This document shows positions 1 to 8,766 of a stretch of 64,000 bases of DNA, in pieces. The translations under genes and the position numbers were made by a program. How positions within the stretch are numbered: position 1 is the first letter of the stretch; the number at the start of each line of letters is the position of its first letter. Below the pieces are notes generated by a model. The model searched no databases. It saw nothing but the letters and a program-made list of their open reading frames with translations, and had not been told where the DNA came from. This stretch comes from Cordylochernes scorpioides (taxonomy: Eukaryota; Arthropoda; Arachnida; Pseudoscorpiones; Chernetidae), in assembly GCA_030710605.1 (NCBI GenBank), contig CP092880.1, positions 10,052,562-10,116,561 of the forward strand, given 5' to 3'.

Positions 1-170
1 AAATATTGGTAAAATAAATGATATTTTGATCCAATATATGCCTTTTTAATTAAATATTACCATTATATATGTGATTAGCTTTAAAAATTATAATAATTAC
101 AATGCTTTTTTTTTTAATTACTAGTATTATTACTGTTTTTTTTTTCTGCATGTACCCCTATATTACTGCT

Positions 171-222
171 CGGAGAATCTGTATAAGACTAAAAAAGTCT
201 TAATAAAGTTTTTGTTGTTTTT
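171..222 (+). repeat. Retroposon 3' tail with hairpin and AATAAA
   Basis: An agaatctgtat motif precedes a short stem (AGACT/AGTCT), then taataaag, T-run and TTG repeats. The same architecture with different stem sequences occurs at 5,505, 62,781 (+) and at 7,008, 24,790, 26,617, 62,280 and 63,127 (-). The matching copy in block B is near 36,742-36,795. I read it as the conserved 3' end of SINE/LINE families. Confidence 0.7.
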
Positions 223-339
223 TGTAAATTTTTATATATTCGAAAAATTAATTAATTATAAAGTAATACTTAAAGCCTCCCCGCATAAGTTTCTTTTTTT
301 GTGAAAATCAATATTAATTTCAAAGAGAAATATGTACTA

Positions 340-535
340 TTTCTAACTTTTTGGATGACGTATGAAAAGGTTGAATATATGAAGAGTAATGGTCTATATA
401 TGATTGGATGACGTATGAAAGGGTGAAAATGTGAAGAGTAATGGCGAACGGAAAAGTAAAAGTGTCCAGGGGCGGGAATCGAACCCACAACCTTCTGCTT
501 ACCGGGCAGGTGCCATGTCCACTAGGCTAATTAAT
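340..535 (-). mobile_element. tRNA-derived SINE-like repeat
   Basis: On the minus strand an A-box-like segment (AGCCTAGTGG) is followed about 40 nt later by a B box (GGTTCGATTCC). Then comes a non-tRNA body with two near-repeats of the 'ggatgacgtatgaaa' segment read from the plus strand. Copy B has it at about 36,910-37,106. A partial relative lies at 13,739-13,815 (copy B 50,059-50,135). It does not fold as a clean functional tRNA, so I call a SINE head. Confidence 0.6.
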
Positions 536-1423
536 TAATTATATATTTTTTAATAATTTATTTTAATGGGAGGATTCTTCACTGATGAGCGAGGTCTCCC
601 AACATTGTTATATAGCAGTAAACTGTTGTACATATATTAATTAATTGTTCCACAGAGTGTGTGTAAGCTCACAGGTAAATAGGCGCTAACCGAAACAGAA
701 AAAAATTCCTTTGTTCAATATTAGTTTCCCTTTTATATTTTGTTCTCTCTCTTTTAAATCAATAAATATAATGTTTAATTAATAATTATTGGTATCAGTT
801 TCATTAATAATTCTAAGCAAAGTCAACATAAACTCAGTAGGGGGTTGTTTTATTGAAAAAAAAAAATAGCGGATATCGTTTCATTCCTAATGTATTTAGT
901 TTTATATTTAAAAAAAAGCGTACCTGGGGAAATTTGAAAAAAAAAAATCAGATTTTCAAAATAGTTTCCTCCCCTCACTCTCTTCTAATCAATTTATTGC
1001 AAAAAAAAAAAAAAAAAGAAATGTAATTTTACAAATTCTTGTAGATTATATGGAAACAACTTTGTAATTGATCAAAATTAACCCCCAATCCTTTAAAATA
1101 TTTATAAAAAATATATATATTTTTTTTCTTTCGCAGATCCGGGTACACCTTTTTTAATATAAATAATTGTATTCAATATATGTGTGTGTGGATCGGGCTT
1201 TTATTTAGTTTTGTTTCCACGTTTTCTCAAGATTTGCAAGAAGCCAGTCATAAACGGTTGAGTATGCTTTCCAGCCATTTTTACTTCTAACGTTGAGCGT
1301 CCTCATAAAATTAAGGAATTCCATATTGTCAATAGAAAAACCGAGAAATTATTTTAAATAGAAATAAATAAAGAGGGAAATTTTGCCAGAAGGATATTGA
1401 TTTATAAAAGATAAAGGTCACTT

Positions 1424-1912
1424 CTCCCGTCAAAATAGACGACAAAACTAGATGTCATCTATTGACCGTCGCCGCAAAGTAGCGGACTTAGGTCGGTGAC
1501 AAAGCCACAACACCAACTTTGGCAAACTGAAAAGCGTCCACCTATAGACCATGGTGTCAGGCTAATTGCCCTCGTCAGTCTAGGGCGGACTTTATTCCAT
1601 GAGATCCACAAGGGATCTAATAGAATCTTCACAATTCGCCAAAGAGTTGTTTAGCTGGCAAAGTGGTTAGGCCAAATCTCGGGCCAAAATATAGATGGAA
1701 ATTTTGTCGGGGGGATATTTGATCTATAAAGGTCACCTCTCCCGCCAAAATTATCCCGAAACCATGGTCTCTAGGTGGACGCTTCTCAGTTTGACAAAAC
1801 TGGTATTGTGGCTTTGTCACCGACCTGAGGCTGTTAGTTTGCGGCGACGGTCAATAGATGGCGTCTAGTTTTGACGTCTATTTTGACGGGAGAAGTGACC
1901 TTTACCTTTACA
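1424..1912. repeat. Fold-back element (long inverted repeat)
   Basis: Left arm (about 1,424-1,560) contains 'gtcacttctcccgtcaaaat'. It returns as its reverse complement in the right arm (about 1,752-1,912). The spacer holds 'cagtctagggcggac'. Arms are about 140-160 bp with scattered mismatches. Copy B carries it at about 43,110-43,605. A single-arm relative sits at 17,620-17,830 and 55,480-55,690. No coding capacity is visible. Confidence 0.75.
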
Positions 1913-2050
1913 GGAAATAAATAGTTAATTATTGGTATAAGAGATAAGAGAAGGTGTGTTATATCACATTCAAATATACTGATACATGTACGGTAAGCAG
2001 CCAATCAGATTAGTGTTAAATATATTTAGCGCGCGCGCTAAATATATATA

Positions 2051-2205
2051 CAGTCGAACTTGGATAATTCGAACCCCAAGGGACCATAAAAAAATTCGAA
2101 TTATCCAAAAATTCGAATTAAAAACGGAAATTATATATATAGGAAATTCTAGGGACCAAGATAAATATTCGAATTAAAGAAGTTCGAATTATCCAAGTTC
2201 TACTG
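2051..2205. mobile_element. pogo/Tigger-type MITE, copy A only
   Basis: Ends are CAGTCGAACTTGGATAATTC and the complementary GAATTATCCAAGTTCTACTG, flanked by TA within a TA-rich run. Copy B lacks the element at the equivalent place (about 43,730). The length of 155 bp fits a non-autonomous Tc1/pogo-superfamily derivative. No ORF. Confidence 0.82.
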
Positions 2206-2359
2206 TATATATATATTCACTGACTGATCTCCAACTCCATCCTAATAAGAGTGAGTCACCTTTGAAGAGTTGGAAACGGCCAAGATTGGTGTGTCTCACG
2301 CCCTCTAAAGGCAAAGTCGATCTTAAGCCATAATGTAGTGGTCAGATGTGGTCCAGTCA

Positions 2360-2868
2360 TTAAGGATTTTAGCGGGGAAACCAATGTGGTGGTTTACCTT
2401 CCGCATAAGGGATCGAATCCCGCATTGGACACTTTTTCCTAATTAAAAAAAAAAAAATGCTCCAAAGGGGCTCCGATTCTTGCAAAAGTCCAACCCCACC
2501 AGCAAGTGCAAGTAACGAAAACGGGGCTCTGGCACATTTGTAAGTGCAAAAGTCGAACTGCTTTTCACATGTGTAGATATGTGATGCACTTACAGTAAAA
2601 GCAGTCGCCAACTTCTATCCACCATGATTATCATGGCCTGTACCACGGGTGGTGGGGTCTTGTTCACATTGAAAGGGGGGGTGCCATTGCCCCGTTAGTC
2701 AGCCACATTTCAGAGTTCCCTGTTCACGGTTACCGTAGCGGCTCGGGGCTCACGACACCGTACTACAGGGCAATCCCTTACTTGTGCTGCTTCTCCCGTC
2801 CGCCACGTAGAGGAGGAATTCTGGGCAGGCTGTACCACAGGTACTAGGGATAATAATAATAATATTAA
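2360..2868 (+). mobile_element. tRNA-headed SINE (family 1)
   Basis: The head holds a B-box match (GGGATCGAATCC). The body reads through 'agtccaaccccaccagcaag' and 'tgcacttacagtaaaagcag' to a tail 'tactagggataataataa'. The same body is at 24,468-24,735 (-), 29,262-29,377 (+, 5'-truncated), 43,872-44,395 (+) and 62,600-63,078 (-). In this copy an extra GC-rich segment (about 2,643-2,835) interrupts the body before the tail. Confidence 0.7.
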
Positions 2869-3180
2869 AACTCCGCCTTTGCCGGTCCCAAGCCCGGATG
2901 AAAAAGGAGGAGGGGGAGCAGTAAAAAGCTCGCTAAAAAACCTGGGCTCAGCTGGCTCGGCTGATAGTACCCTGTAAGGGTTCCTGATCCAGGGATACAG
3001 GATGAACAGCATTTGAAACTCCATGTTAGGAGTTGCTGCACATGGCGTCTGTTCCTCATGTCAGAGGTGGCCATTTTTTTGGAGCTAAGTCAGCCTGCCA
3101 CTGAGTAGTGCTCCCAGTCTTGATGACAAAGGCAGCTGCATTCTACTTCACCCAGTGTGGAGATAAGAAAGAAGAAGAGA
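2866..3180 (+). repeat. Retroposon 3' end with (GAA)n tail (family 2)
   Basis: A block of about 300 bp starts at 'actccgcctttgccggtccc' and ends in 'gtggagataagaaagaagaag'. Relatives are at 12,550-12,800 (-), 25,628-26,000 (+, longest 3' part), 44,392-44,702 (+) and 48,870-49,123 (-). Tail-only copies are at 23,625-23,745, 61,490-61,615 and 31,676-31,723. Variable 5' ends with a constant simple tail indicate a non-LTR retroposon 3' end. The short ORFs in it are broken and not treated as genes. Confidence 0.65.
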
Positions 3181-3625
3181 TAATAAATAAATAAAATAAA
3201 AACTTCCGCAACTATATGGCAATAATAGGTTGGTTCTTCTTTAGAAGCCGTTTCCAACTTCAAAGGTAAGTCAATATCCACCTCCATATTGGGAGGGAGT
3301 TGTTCTGGTCGGTCCCCGCCAACGTTCTAGGGCGTTGTCCCCCGCCACATAGAGGCGCCGCCGTGTAGGGATGGATTTATTAGTAGTGGGAACAGGTAGC
3401 AAGGCATCACTCCTCCTGTACCTTGTTAGCAAACTTCCTTGATCCTATCTATGCCTTATAGGAAATACTCTCTTGTAGATCTTAGACTTTTTACCGAAAT
3501 GAGAGAGACTGAGATTGAAGCTGATTTAGTACATTGTCCATATATGCTTATATATGGTTATACAAATACAGATATATAAATAAATAGGATTATCACAAAG
3601 CAATAACGCCCCATCTATGCATATA

Positions 3626-3905
3626 AAATGAAAGGATTTAAAAGCACGAATGTTTCTTTTATAGATAATACAAACTCTACTGCCCTTACTGCGCTGAAAA
3701 AAATATATTGGGAGGGCTTGGCTCATCAGTGGTGAACCCCCGCAGCGGTTTCGCCAATTCAATCCACCAGACCGCTTCTCGGAGCTCTAATACTGTATTG
3801 GACGATTCAGCTTATATACGCAGCACTGAAGGATGGAATCTCAGAAATGGTTTTCAAGAAAACTATGGACATAAGCTTATAGGATTATATAATAATATAT
3901 GTGCA
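3626..3905 (+). repeat. Dispersed repeat family 3
   Basis: About 280 bp containing 'ggcttggctcatcagtggtg' and 'gcggtttcgccaatt'. Other members: 566-640 (short, inverted), 22,085-22,350, 25,170-25,440, 26,305-26,530, 34,752-34,840, 45,140-45,430 and 59,945-60,210. A fold-back version is at 41,996-42,329. No coding sense found. The superfamily is not identified. Confidence 0.7.
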
Positions 3906-4239
3906 TAAAGATATATAACCACTATCTAAGTCAGAATCTGACTGATTTTAAGGCGGCTTGTAAAGCTTATGAATCCTAGACGTCCCTTCAGTCTGGTGCA
4001 AATAATTTTAATTTCCAATTGTTTTTATTTTATTGTATAATTGTTGACTAGATGTCAATAAATCAATTGTCAAATCAAGATATATAAGAGAGAGTGAAAG
4101 ATATTTGATAATTAACAACTTTTTTGAAAACTAGTCAACAATCAAAAAACAAAAAATCAAATATAAAACACACAAAAAAATAAAATAAAATAATAAGAAG
4201 AAACAATCGTAAAGATAGAGGCTGCCTGGCCGGCATTCA

Positions 4240-4465
4240 TATATATATATAAATAATAGACACTTCGGCCAGTTAGAGTTTTTTATTTTCTCAACGTTTC
4301 GACAAAAATCTTTTGTCTTCGTCAGGAGAAGTAAATAAAAATAAAGCATTTTTAACGCCTTGCCAAATGCTTTATTTTTATTTACTTCTCCTGACGAAGA
4401 CAAAATATTTTTGACGAAACGTTAAGAAAATAAAAAAACTCCAACTGGCCGAAGTGTCTATTATT
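4240..4465. repeat. Fold-back repeat with hammerhead-like core
   Basis: Arms starting 'gacacttcggccagtt' and ending 'aactggccgaagtgtc' are inverted around a short AT-rich centre. The right arm contains CTGACGA, then a hairpin, then GAAAC. Copy B version is at about 45,745-45,985, and a related single copy is at 34,540-34,640. The pattern resembles terminal repeats of Penelope-like elements, but no reverse transcriptase is nearby. Confidence 0.6.
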
Positions 4466-5504
4466 TATATAAATAATAAATAAATTTTAAATTAAATTTA
4501 ATTTAAATTATTTATACCAGACTGTGATTCCTCTCTGAAGAAACATCTTGAATCCGTCAATTGTCACAAGCCACCGTGAATTTGGACAGCTTCTTGTTTA
4601 GATAGGGGTTGTTGTCCCCATCACTCGGCACGGTCGAGGCCCAGAACAATCCTCTGCCAAGACGTGAGACAGCGAGGGGATAAGCACCCTTTTATGGCGG
4701 TACTAAACCGCACTTGCCAAAACTTCTCTATATTTAGAATCACTTATATTTCTTCTTCTTTCTTATTTTCTCCACTCAATAATATTAGAGTATCAAGCTT
4801 GTAAAGCTTGAGACTTTTGATGGTGTCTGCCGGGGAAGAGTAGAGCTCATCACTGGATGAGTCAATACAATGATGTGTTTCGGAGTTGCAGGTTGACACT
4901 TAGTACATAGTGGGAAAACCTTGCAACCATTCTAGAAAGTCATTGTCAGTAGATGATCAGACTTAAGTCTGGAAATCAAAGACTGTTGTTCTCTTGGGAG
5001 GACAGAACTGGTGCTTGTCCCTCCTGCTCTGTACCAGTCATGTGCAACATTAGATTTCCATTATTGCAGGTATTGGGTCTTGATGAAACGGAGGAGGTCT
5101 CTTTCGTATAGTTGGGTGGTAGATTTCCTGGCTTCAGGGTGATGCTCAGCAGGAGATTCATATCCACAGGGCTCGAGAGAACGAATGATTGGGTCAGGTA
5201 TCTCTTCAGATGTCTGCTGTGGTTGTCTTCTTACATTTGGGATCTCTTCTTCATGAGGGTTTGTGGTAGGTCTTCTATACGTCACGCTATTCGAAAATTT
5301 TCCTTTATTTCAGTTATTGAGTCAAATAAATAATCTTTGTCGGGATTAGAATGACGAATTCTGTATGGGACTTTGATTCCAGTAAAAGGCTTGTTGCTGC
5401 TGTTGTATATAGTCACAGTGTAGAAAATACTATACTATACCTACTACATATAGGTTTCTCTCTGTATTCTTAGTTCTCTTCTCTTCAATTACTCTGTAAA
5501 CTGG

Positions 5505-5563
5505 CGAATCCTATATAGGACGAGAGGTCCTCAATAAAGGCTTTTTGTTGTTGTTGTTGTTGT
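5505..5563 (+). repeat. Retroposon 3' tail with hairpin and AATAAA
   Basis: Sequence gaatcctatat, then stem AGGAC/GTCCT with loop gagag, then caataaaggc and (TTG)n. The copy B counterpart is at about 47,008-47,068, where the TTG run is shorter. Same architecture as 171-222 but with a different, still complementary, stem. Confidence 0.7.
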
Positions 5564-6326
5564 TATTGAGTCAAATAGACCTTTTTTTTTCCAAGACTTT
5601 TTAAAATTTAAGCTAAATGAAACGTTGGGAGTAAGTTCAGAAGAACAGAGTGGCCTGGGGGTATTAAGACAATTTCTTATTTCGACAAATTAAGTTGCAA
5701 CATGACACCATGGCGAATAGCAAGGGAGCAAGGGTAAATAGAGGGCCCTGTATTTGCATCCATAAAGAACGAAACAAAAGAAAAATACAAACAGAAATAT
5801 ATGTTAAGAAAATGGCATCTACTGATCTTGAAACTAAAAGTTACTGATGGCTTGCGCCATATGTCGAAATAAATATCAACTAAACGTTGATTTTTAATTA
5901 TTCCAGAGAATTGGCTAAATATCCATTCTTGATTAATCAAGAAAAGCTAACCACACGTAAGCGCTTCGGGCTGTTGGCCCTCATCAACATGGTACAAGCT
6001 GTACCTCTACGACCATAAAAACTGGTCATTCAGGCATCCAGAAAAATAAAGTAACGGGTATTTAAGTCCAGAGGTGCGTGAGAACGTCAAATAATGTGAA
6101 AAAAACAATACAAAAGTGAAATTGTACTGGGATCAGATGGATAAATTAAGAAAAATGTATCTCCTGATTGTGACACTAAAAGTTGCTAAAATAATATTAA
6201 AGAAAAAAATGCTCATTAAAGATGGACGTATAGTCCATTGAAACGTTGGAAATAAAATCAATTTCAAGGCCAAAATTTTAGATCTCTTTTATGAAAAAAA
6301 AAAAAATAGTTGAAAATATTCAAATA

Positions 6327-6501
6327 CAGTAGAATTTCCCTGTAAAGGACACCTAATTGCAGAGCCAAAGTGTCCTTTAGGAAGAGGTGTCCTCTTACTG
6401 GAGAGTTGCTAAATTGTAAAAATGGTAATTTTGCAAATGAAAACTGTCCTTTGTGGAGAGGTGTCCTCTAGCAGGGTCTCCTCTAAAGGGAGGTTCTACT
6501 G
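6327..6501. mobile_element. TA-flanked MITE
   Basis: Terminal inverted repeats CAGTAGAATTTCCCTGTAAA and the complementary end TTTAGAGGAGACC... type, closing with TTCTACTG and flanked by TA. Internal sub-repeats carry 'gtgtcctttag' and 'gtgtcctctag'. The copy B version is at 47,831-48,005 with a mutated last base. It fits a non-autonomous pogo/Tigger relative. Confidence 0.72.
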
Positions 6502-7007
6502 TAATTATAATCAAATAAAATAAAATGACCCGCATACAAATTGCCACGTGGAAATTAGGGAAGACCAATTTCGGGATGAGACAACAATTTATTTCAGGCA
6601 AGAACAAACTAAAGATAAGCAAAAGAGGGAAGTGTACAGAGTAGCAAAATATAAACATAAAAATGACCTTTCTGTTAATAAAAATAAAAAAATTAATAAA
6701 TACTTTGTTACAATATTGTATCAGTCACAATATAGCACCACCACTACCGTGAGAATCGCCCCCGCACGTTCGGGCGTGGGTCGTGATGTGTCAACACAAT
6801 GTCTGATTTGACCTCTGGATAACTCAAGTCAACTTGGCTTGGTGTAGATGTTGGTTTCACGCCATATGCTGGGTCTACTCTACCAAATATAGAAATGCTC
6901 AATAAATACATCTTCATGCCAGTACAGATGAGTACAGAGGAAAAGACACCACTTTAAAAATCAAACAATTTTAAATAAGTAACCCATAAAATTATATATA
7001 TATATAC

Positions 7008-7131
7008 ACACACACAAAAGCCTTTATTAAGACACACAGGTCTTACAGAGGATTCTCCTTGGGGTTACAAAACGGAGAAACCTATGAAAGTGGGAAATAT
7101 ACAAAGGGGTAAAAATGGAGAAAGATTATAT
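7008..7131 (-). mobile_element. SINE-like element interrupted by the gypsy insertion
   Basis: On the minus strand this ends 'agaatcctctgtaagac', with stem AAGAC/GTCTT, AATAAAGG and (TG)n. The body continues on the far side of the gypsy element from 12,316. Uninterrupted copies are at 48,505-48,760, 22,995-23,260 and 60,855-61,120. Confidence 0.65.
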
Positions 7132-7471
7132 TGTTACATCATGATTAATGGCGTATTTCTTATATTAGTTTTAATATATTTGAAATTTAAATTATATATT
7201 TATTTATTTTTATATAAAATATTCTATGATATTTATTTAAAACAGATTATTAATTTATCATCATTTGTATTTAGGTACACTGTGACTTCACTGCTCTCTT
7301 TGATGTGAGAAAATAAAGAAAGGATTCTGGTGGCTACTTAAAGAAGACTTATCTCGTTATTCCCTTTTATAAATTTGTAGGATGGTTGAAACACGCTCTG
7401 GTAAGATGCAAGACCCAGCACAGGAGAGAATCCAGGCTGAAGAGTCTGCCAAGCCGCAACCTGGTGCAACA
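7132..7471 (+). repeat. Gypsy 5' LTR
   Basis: Starts TGTTACATCATG and ends CTGGTGCAACA. TATA-like tatataaaat lies near 7,208 and a poly(A) signal AATAAA near 7,311. The gag start codon (7,382) lies inside it, so its last 90 bases are coding. Confidence 0.97.
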
Positions 7472-8530
7472 ATTGGTAGAGATGCTAGTTCCGACCCAGT
7501 TGTCCTGAATCCCAACATCGACATCCCCAAGTATGATGGAACGGAAGACCCTCGCCCATGGATTGAATCTCTTGAAGAAATTGGCTTCTTGTACCATTGG
7601 GCAGACTACATTATCTCTCGTTATGCCGCCATGAACATGACGGGAAGCGCTAAAACCTGGTTGAATTTACACAAAGCTAGTTTCACGAGCTGGGAAAATA
7701 TTAAAATCCGCCTCATTCAGGATTTTTCTTATGACGCGAATAAAGAAGAACTTAGAATGAAGCTCAACAGAATGCAACACTGGAATGAACCAGCAATCAG
7801 GTTCGCGGAAGACATTCTAGTGTTGTGCAACAAGGTTGACCCCGCAATGGAAGAAGAAACAAAAATTGAACATGTTATTGGAGGACTGAAAAAAGAGTAC
7901 TCATTCGCGCTCTACCTGAACCCTCCTAAAACGACCGATGACCTTCTTGTCGTGTGCAAGAAAATGGATTATTTTGAAAAGAAGTATCGGGAACGTGTGG
8001 AGAAATCCAGAAACCTATATAACGGTCCACGCTATTCTAGACCCCAACAACAATCGAGGTACGTGCCGCCGACTGCCGCACGAAACTACCAGACCACTTC
8101 CAGGCCCCAAGCCCCTGTTTCCAATAATTACAAGAACGACTCCCCTCCTACCCCCAGACAGTATCGAAACAACTTTCCCCAGCCCTCTACCCCTAGACGT
8201 CCTTATAATCCTAACTTTGTGCCGAAACCAAACCTTCAGAGAAACACTTACAATAAAAGCCAAGAAGTGAGCAAAAATAGGACGGAAGATGGAAGACCAA
8301 TCTGCTTTAAATGTAACAAGCCAGGGCACGTGGCCCGTTATTGTAGGGTCAAGTTTATAAGAATCCTAGAAGAGGATCCAGCAGATACCCAAGAGAAGGT
8401 CGAAGAAAAATGCCAAATGAATGAAATATCAGAGAAATCAGGACCTCGGCTTTATGCTGATGTATGTCATAGCACACAGACAAATATTCCTACCCGGAAT
8501 AGATATTCCGTGTTGGAAGATTTAAACTAA
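7382..8530 (+). CDS. gag: Gypsy Gag
   Basis: A 382-residue Gag polyprotein that would form the retrotransposon particle and bind its RNA. Residues 1-30 (starting MVETRSG) are encoded by the LTR, and the frame then runs straight through the primer-binding site. A capsid-like alpha-helical region follows (about 50-210) with the YDG and TW motifs typical of arthropod gypsy Gags. A basic, proline- and asparagine-rich stretch (about 215-300) leads to one CCHC zinc knuckle (C308-C321, CFKCNKPGHVARYC). The stop TAA at 8,528 directly follows a TTTAAAC heptamer, so a fraction of ribosomes should shift by -1 into protease. I chose the ATG in the LTR because the same codons occur in a related solo LTR at 16,962 and no better start follows. 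Confidence 0.93.
   Translation: MVETRSGKMQDPAQERIQAEESAKPQPGATIGRDASSDPVVLNPNIDIPKYDGTEDPRPWIESLEEIGFLYHWADYIISRYAAMNMTGSAKTWLNLHKASFTSWENIKIRLIQDFSYDANKEELRMKLNRMQHWNEPAIRFAEDILVLCNKVDPAMEEETKIEHVIGGLKKEYSFALYLNPPKTTDDLLVVCKKMDYFEKKYRERVEKSRNLYNGPRYSRPQQQSRYVPPTAARNYQTTSRPQAPVSNNYKNDSPPTPRQYRNNFPQPSTPRRPYNPNFVPKPNLQRNTYNKSQEVSKNRTEDGRPICFKCNKPGHVARYCRVKFIRILEEDPADTQEKVEEKCQMNEISEKSGPRLYADVCHSTQTNIPTRNRYSVLEDLN
7474..7491 (+). other. Putative primer-binding site
   Basis: TGGTAGAGATGC begins two bases after the LTR. It would pair with a tRNA 3' end terminating in CCA. I cannot name the tRNA. The site lies within the gag reading frame. Confidence 0.5.
8521..8527 (+). promoter_or_regulatory. 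-1 ribosomal frameshift site TTTAAAC
   Basis: The heptamer sits in the correct phase (T TTA AAC in the gag frame), immediately before the gag stop. The -1 frame is open from here into protease. TTTAAAC fits the X XXY YYZ rule. I did not identify a clear downstream pseudoknot. Confidence 0.75.
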
Positions 8531-8766
8531 GCGTCGCGCCTGAATCTGTCAATCAAAGCAAGTCGACCATAAACGGAATCAAGAAGTTGGACCCTAAATA
8601 CAAATTAAAAATTAATGTGGACAAGATAGGGACTTTTGAAGCTTTGGTTGATACAGGTGCTGACCTCTCAGTGGTCGACCTCAGAACGGCCCTCGATACA
8701 GGCCATGGTATAAGTAAACTCGCAAAAATTTGTGCAGGACCCGATGGAAAAAATTGGACATGGTAG
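8527..8766 (+). CDS. pol: Gypsy protease (frame -1 to gag, broken end)
   Basis: This aspartic protease segment would cleave the Gag-Pol polyprotein. It has no start codon of its own and should be reached by the -1 shift at TTTAAAC. The active-site triad context ALVDTGADLSVVD is visible, with the catalytic Asp codon at 8,650-8,652. The frame then reaches a stop at 8,764, while the homologous continuation (ILGRDF flap-end motif) lies in the next frame. The switch point is the six-A run at 8,748-8,753, one base short of frame continuity. This may be a sequencing length error or a real lesion. Confidence 0.85.
   Translation, partial: LSVAPESVNQSKSTINGIKKLDPKYKLKINVDKIGTFEALVDTGADLSVVDLRTALDTGHGISKLAKICAGPDGKNWTW

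Noticed and set aside
2710-3074. Proline-rich and hydrophobic minus-strand ORFs, also at 12,599, 44,231, 44,386 and 48,921
   Set aside because: They fall in repeat family 2 and differ in frame between copies. Repetition of the DNA explains them, not protein conservation.
7382-7597. Minus-strand ORF over the gypsy gag start, repeated at 12,211-12,471
   Set aside because: Antisense shadow of the LTR-encoded gag start.
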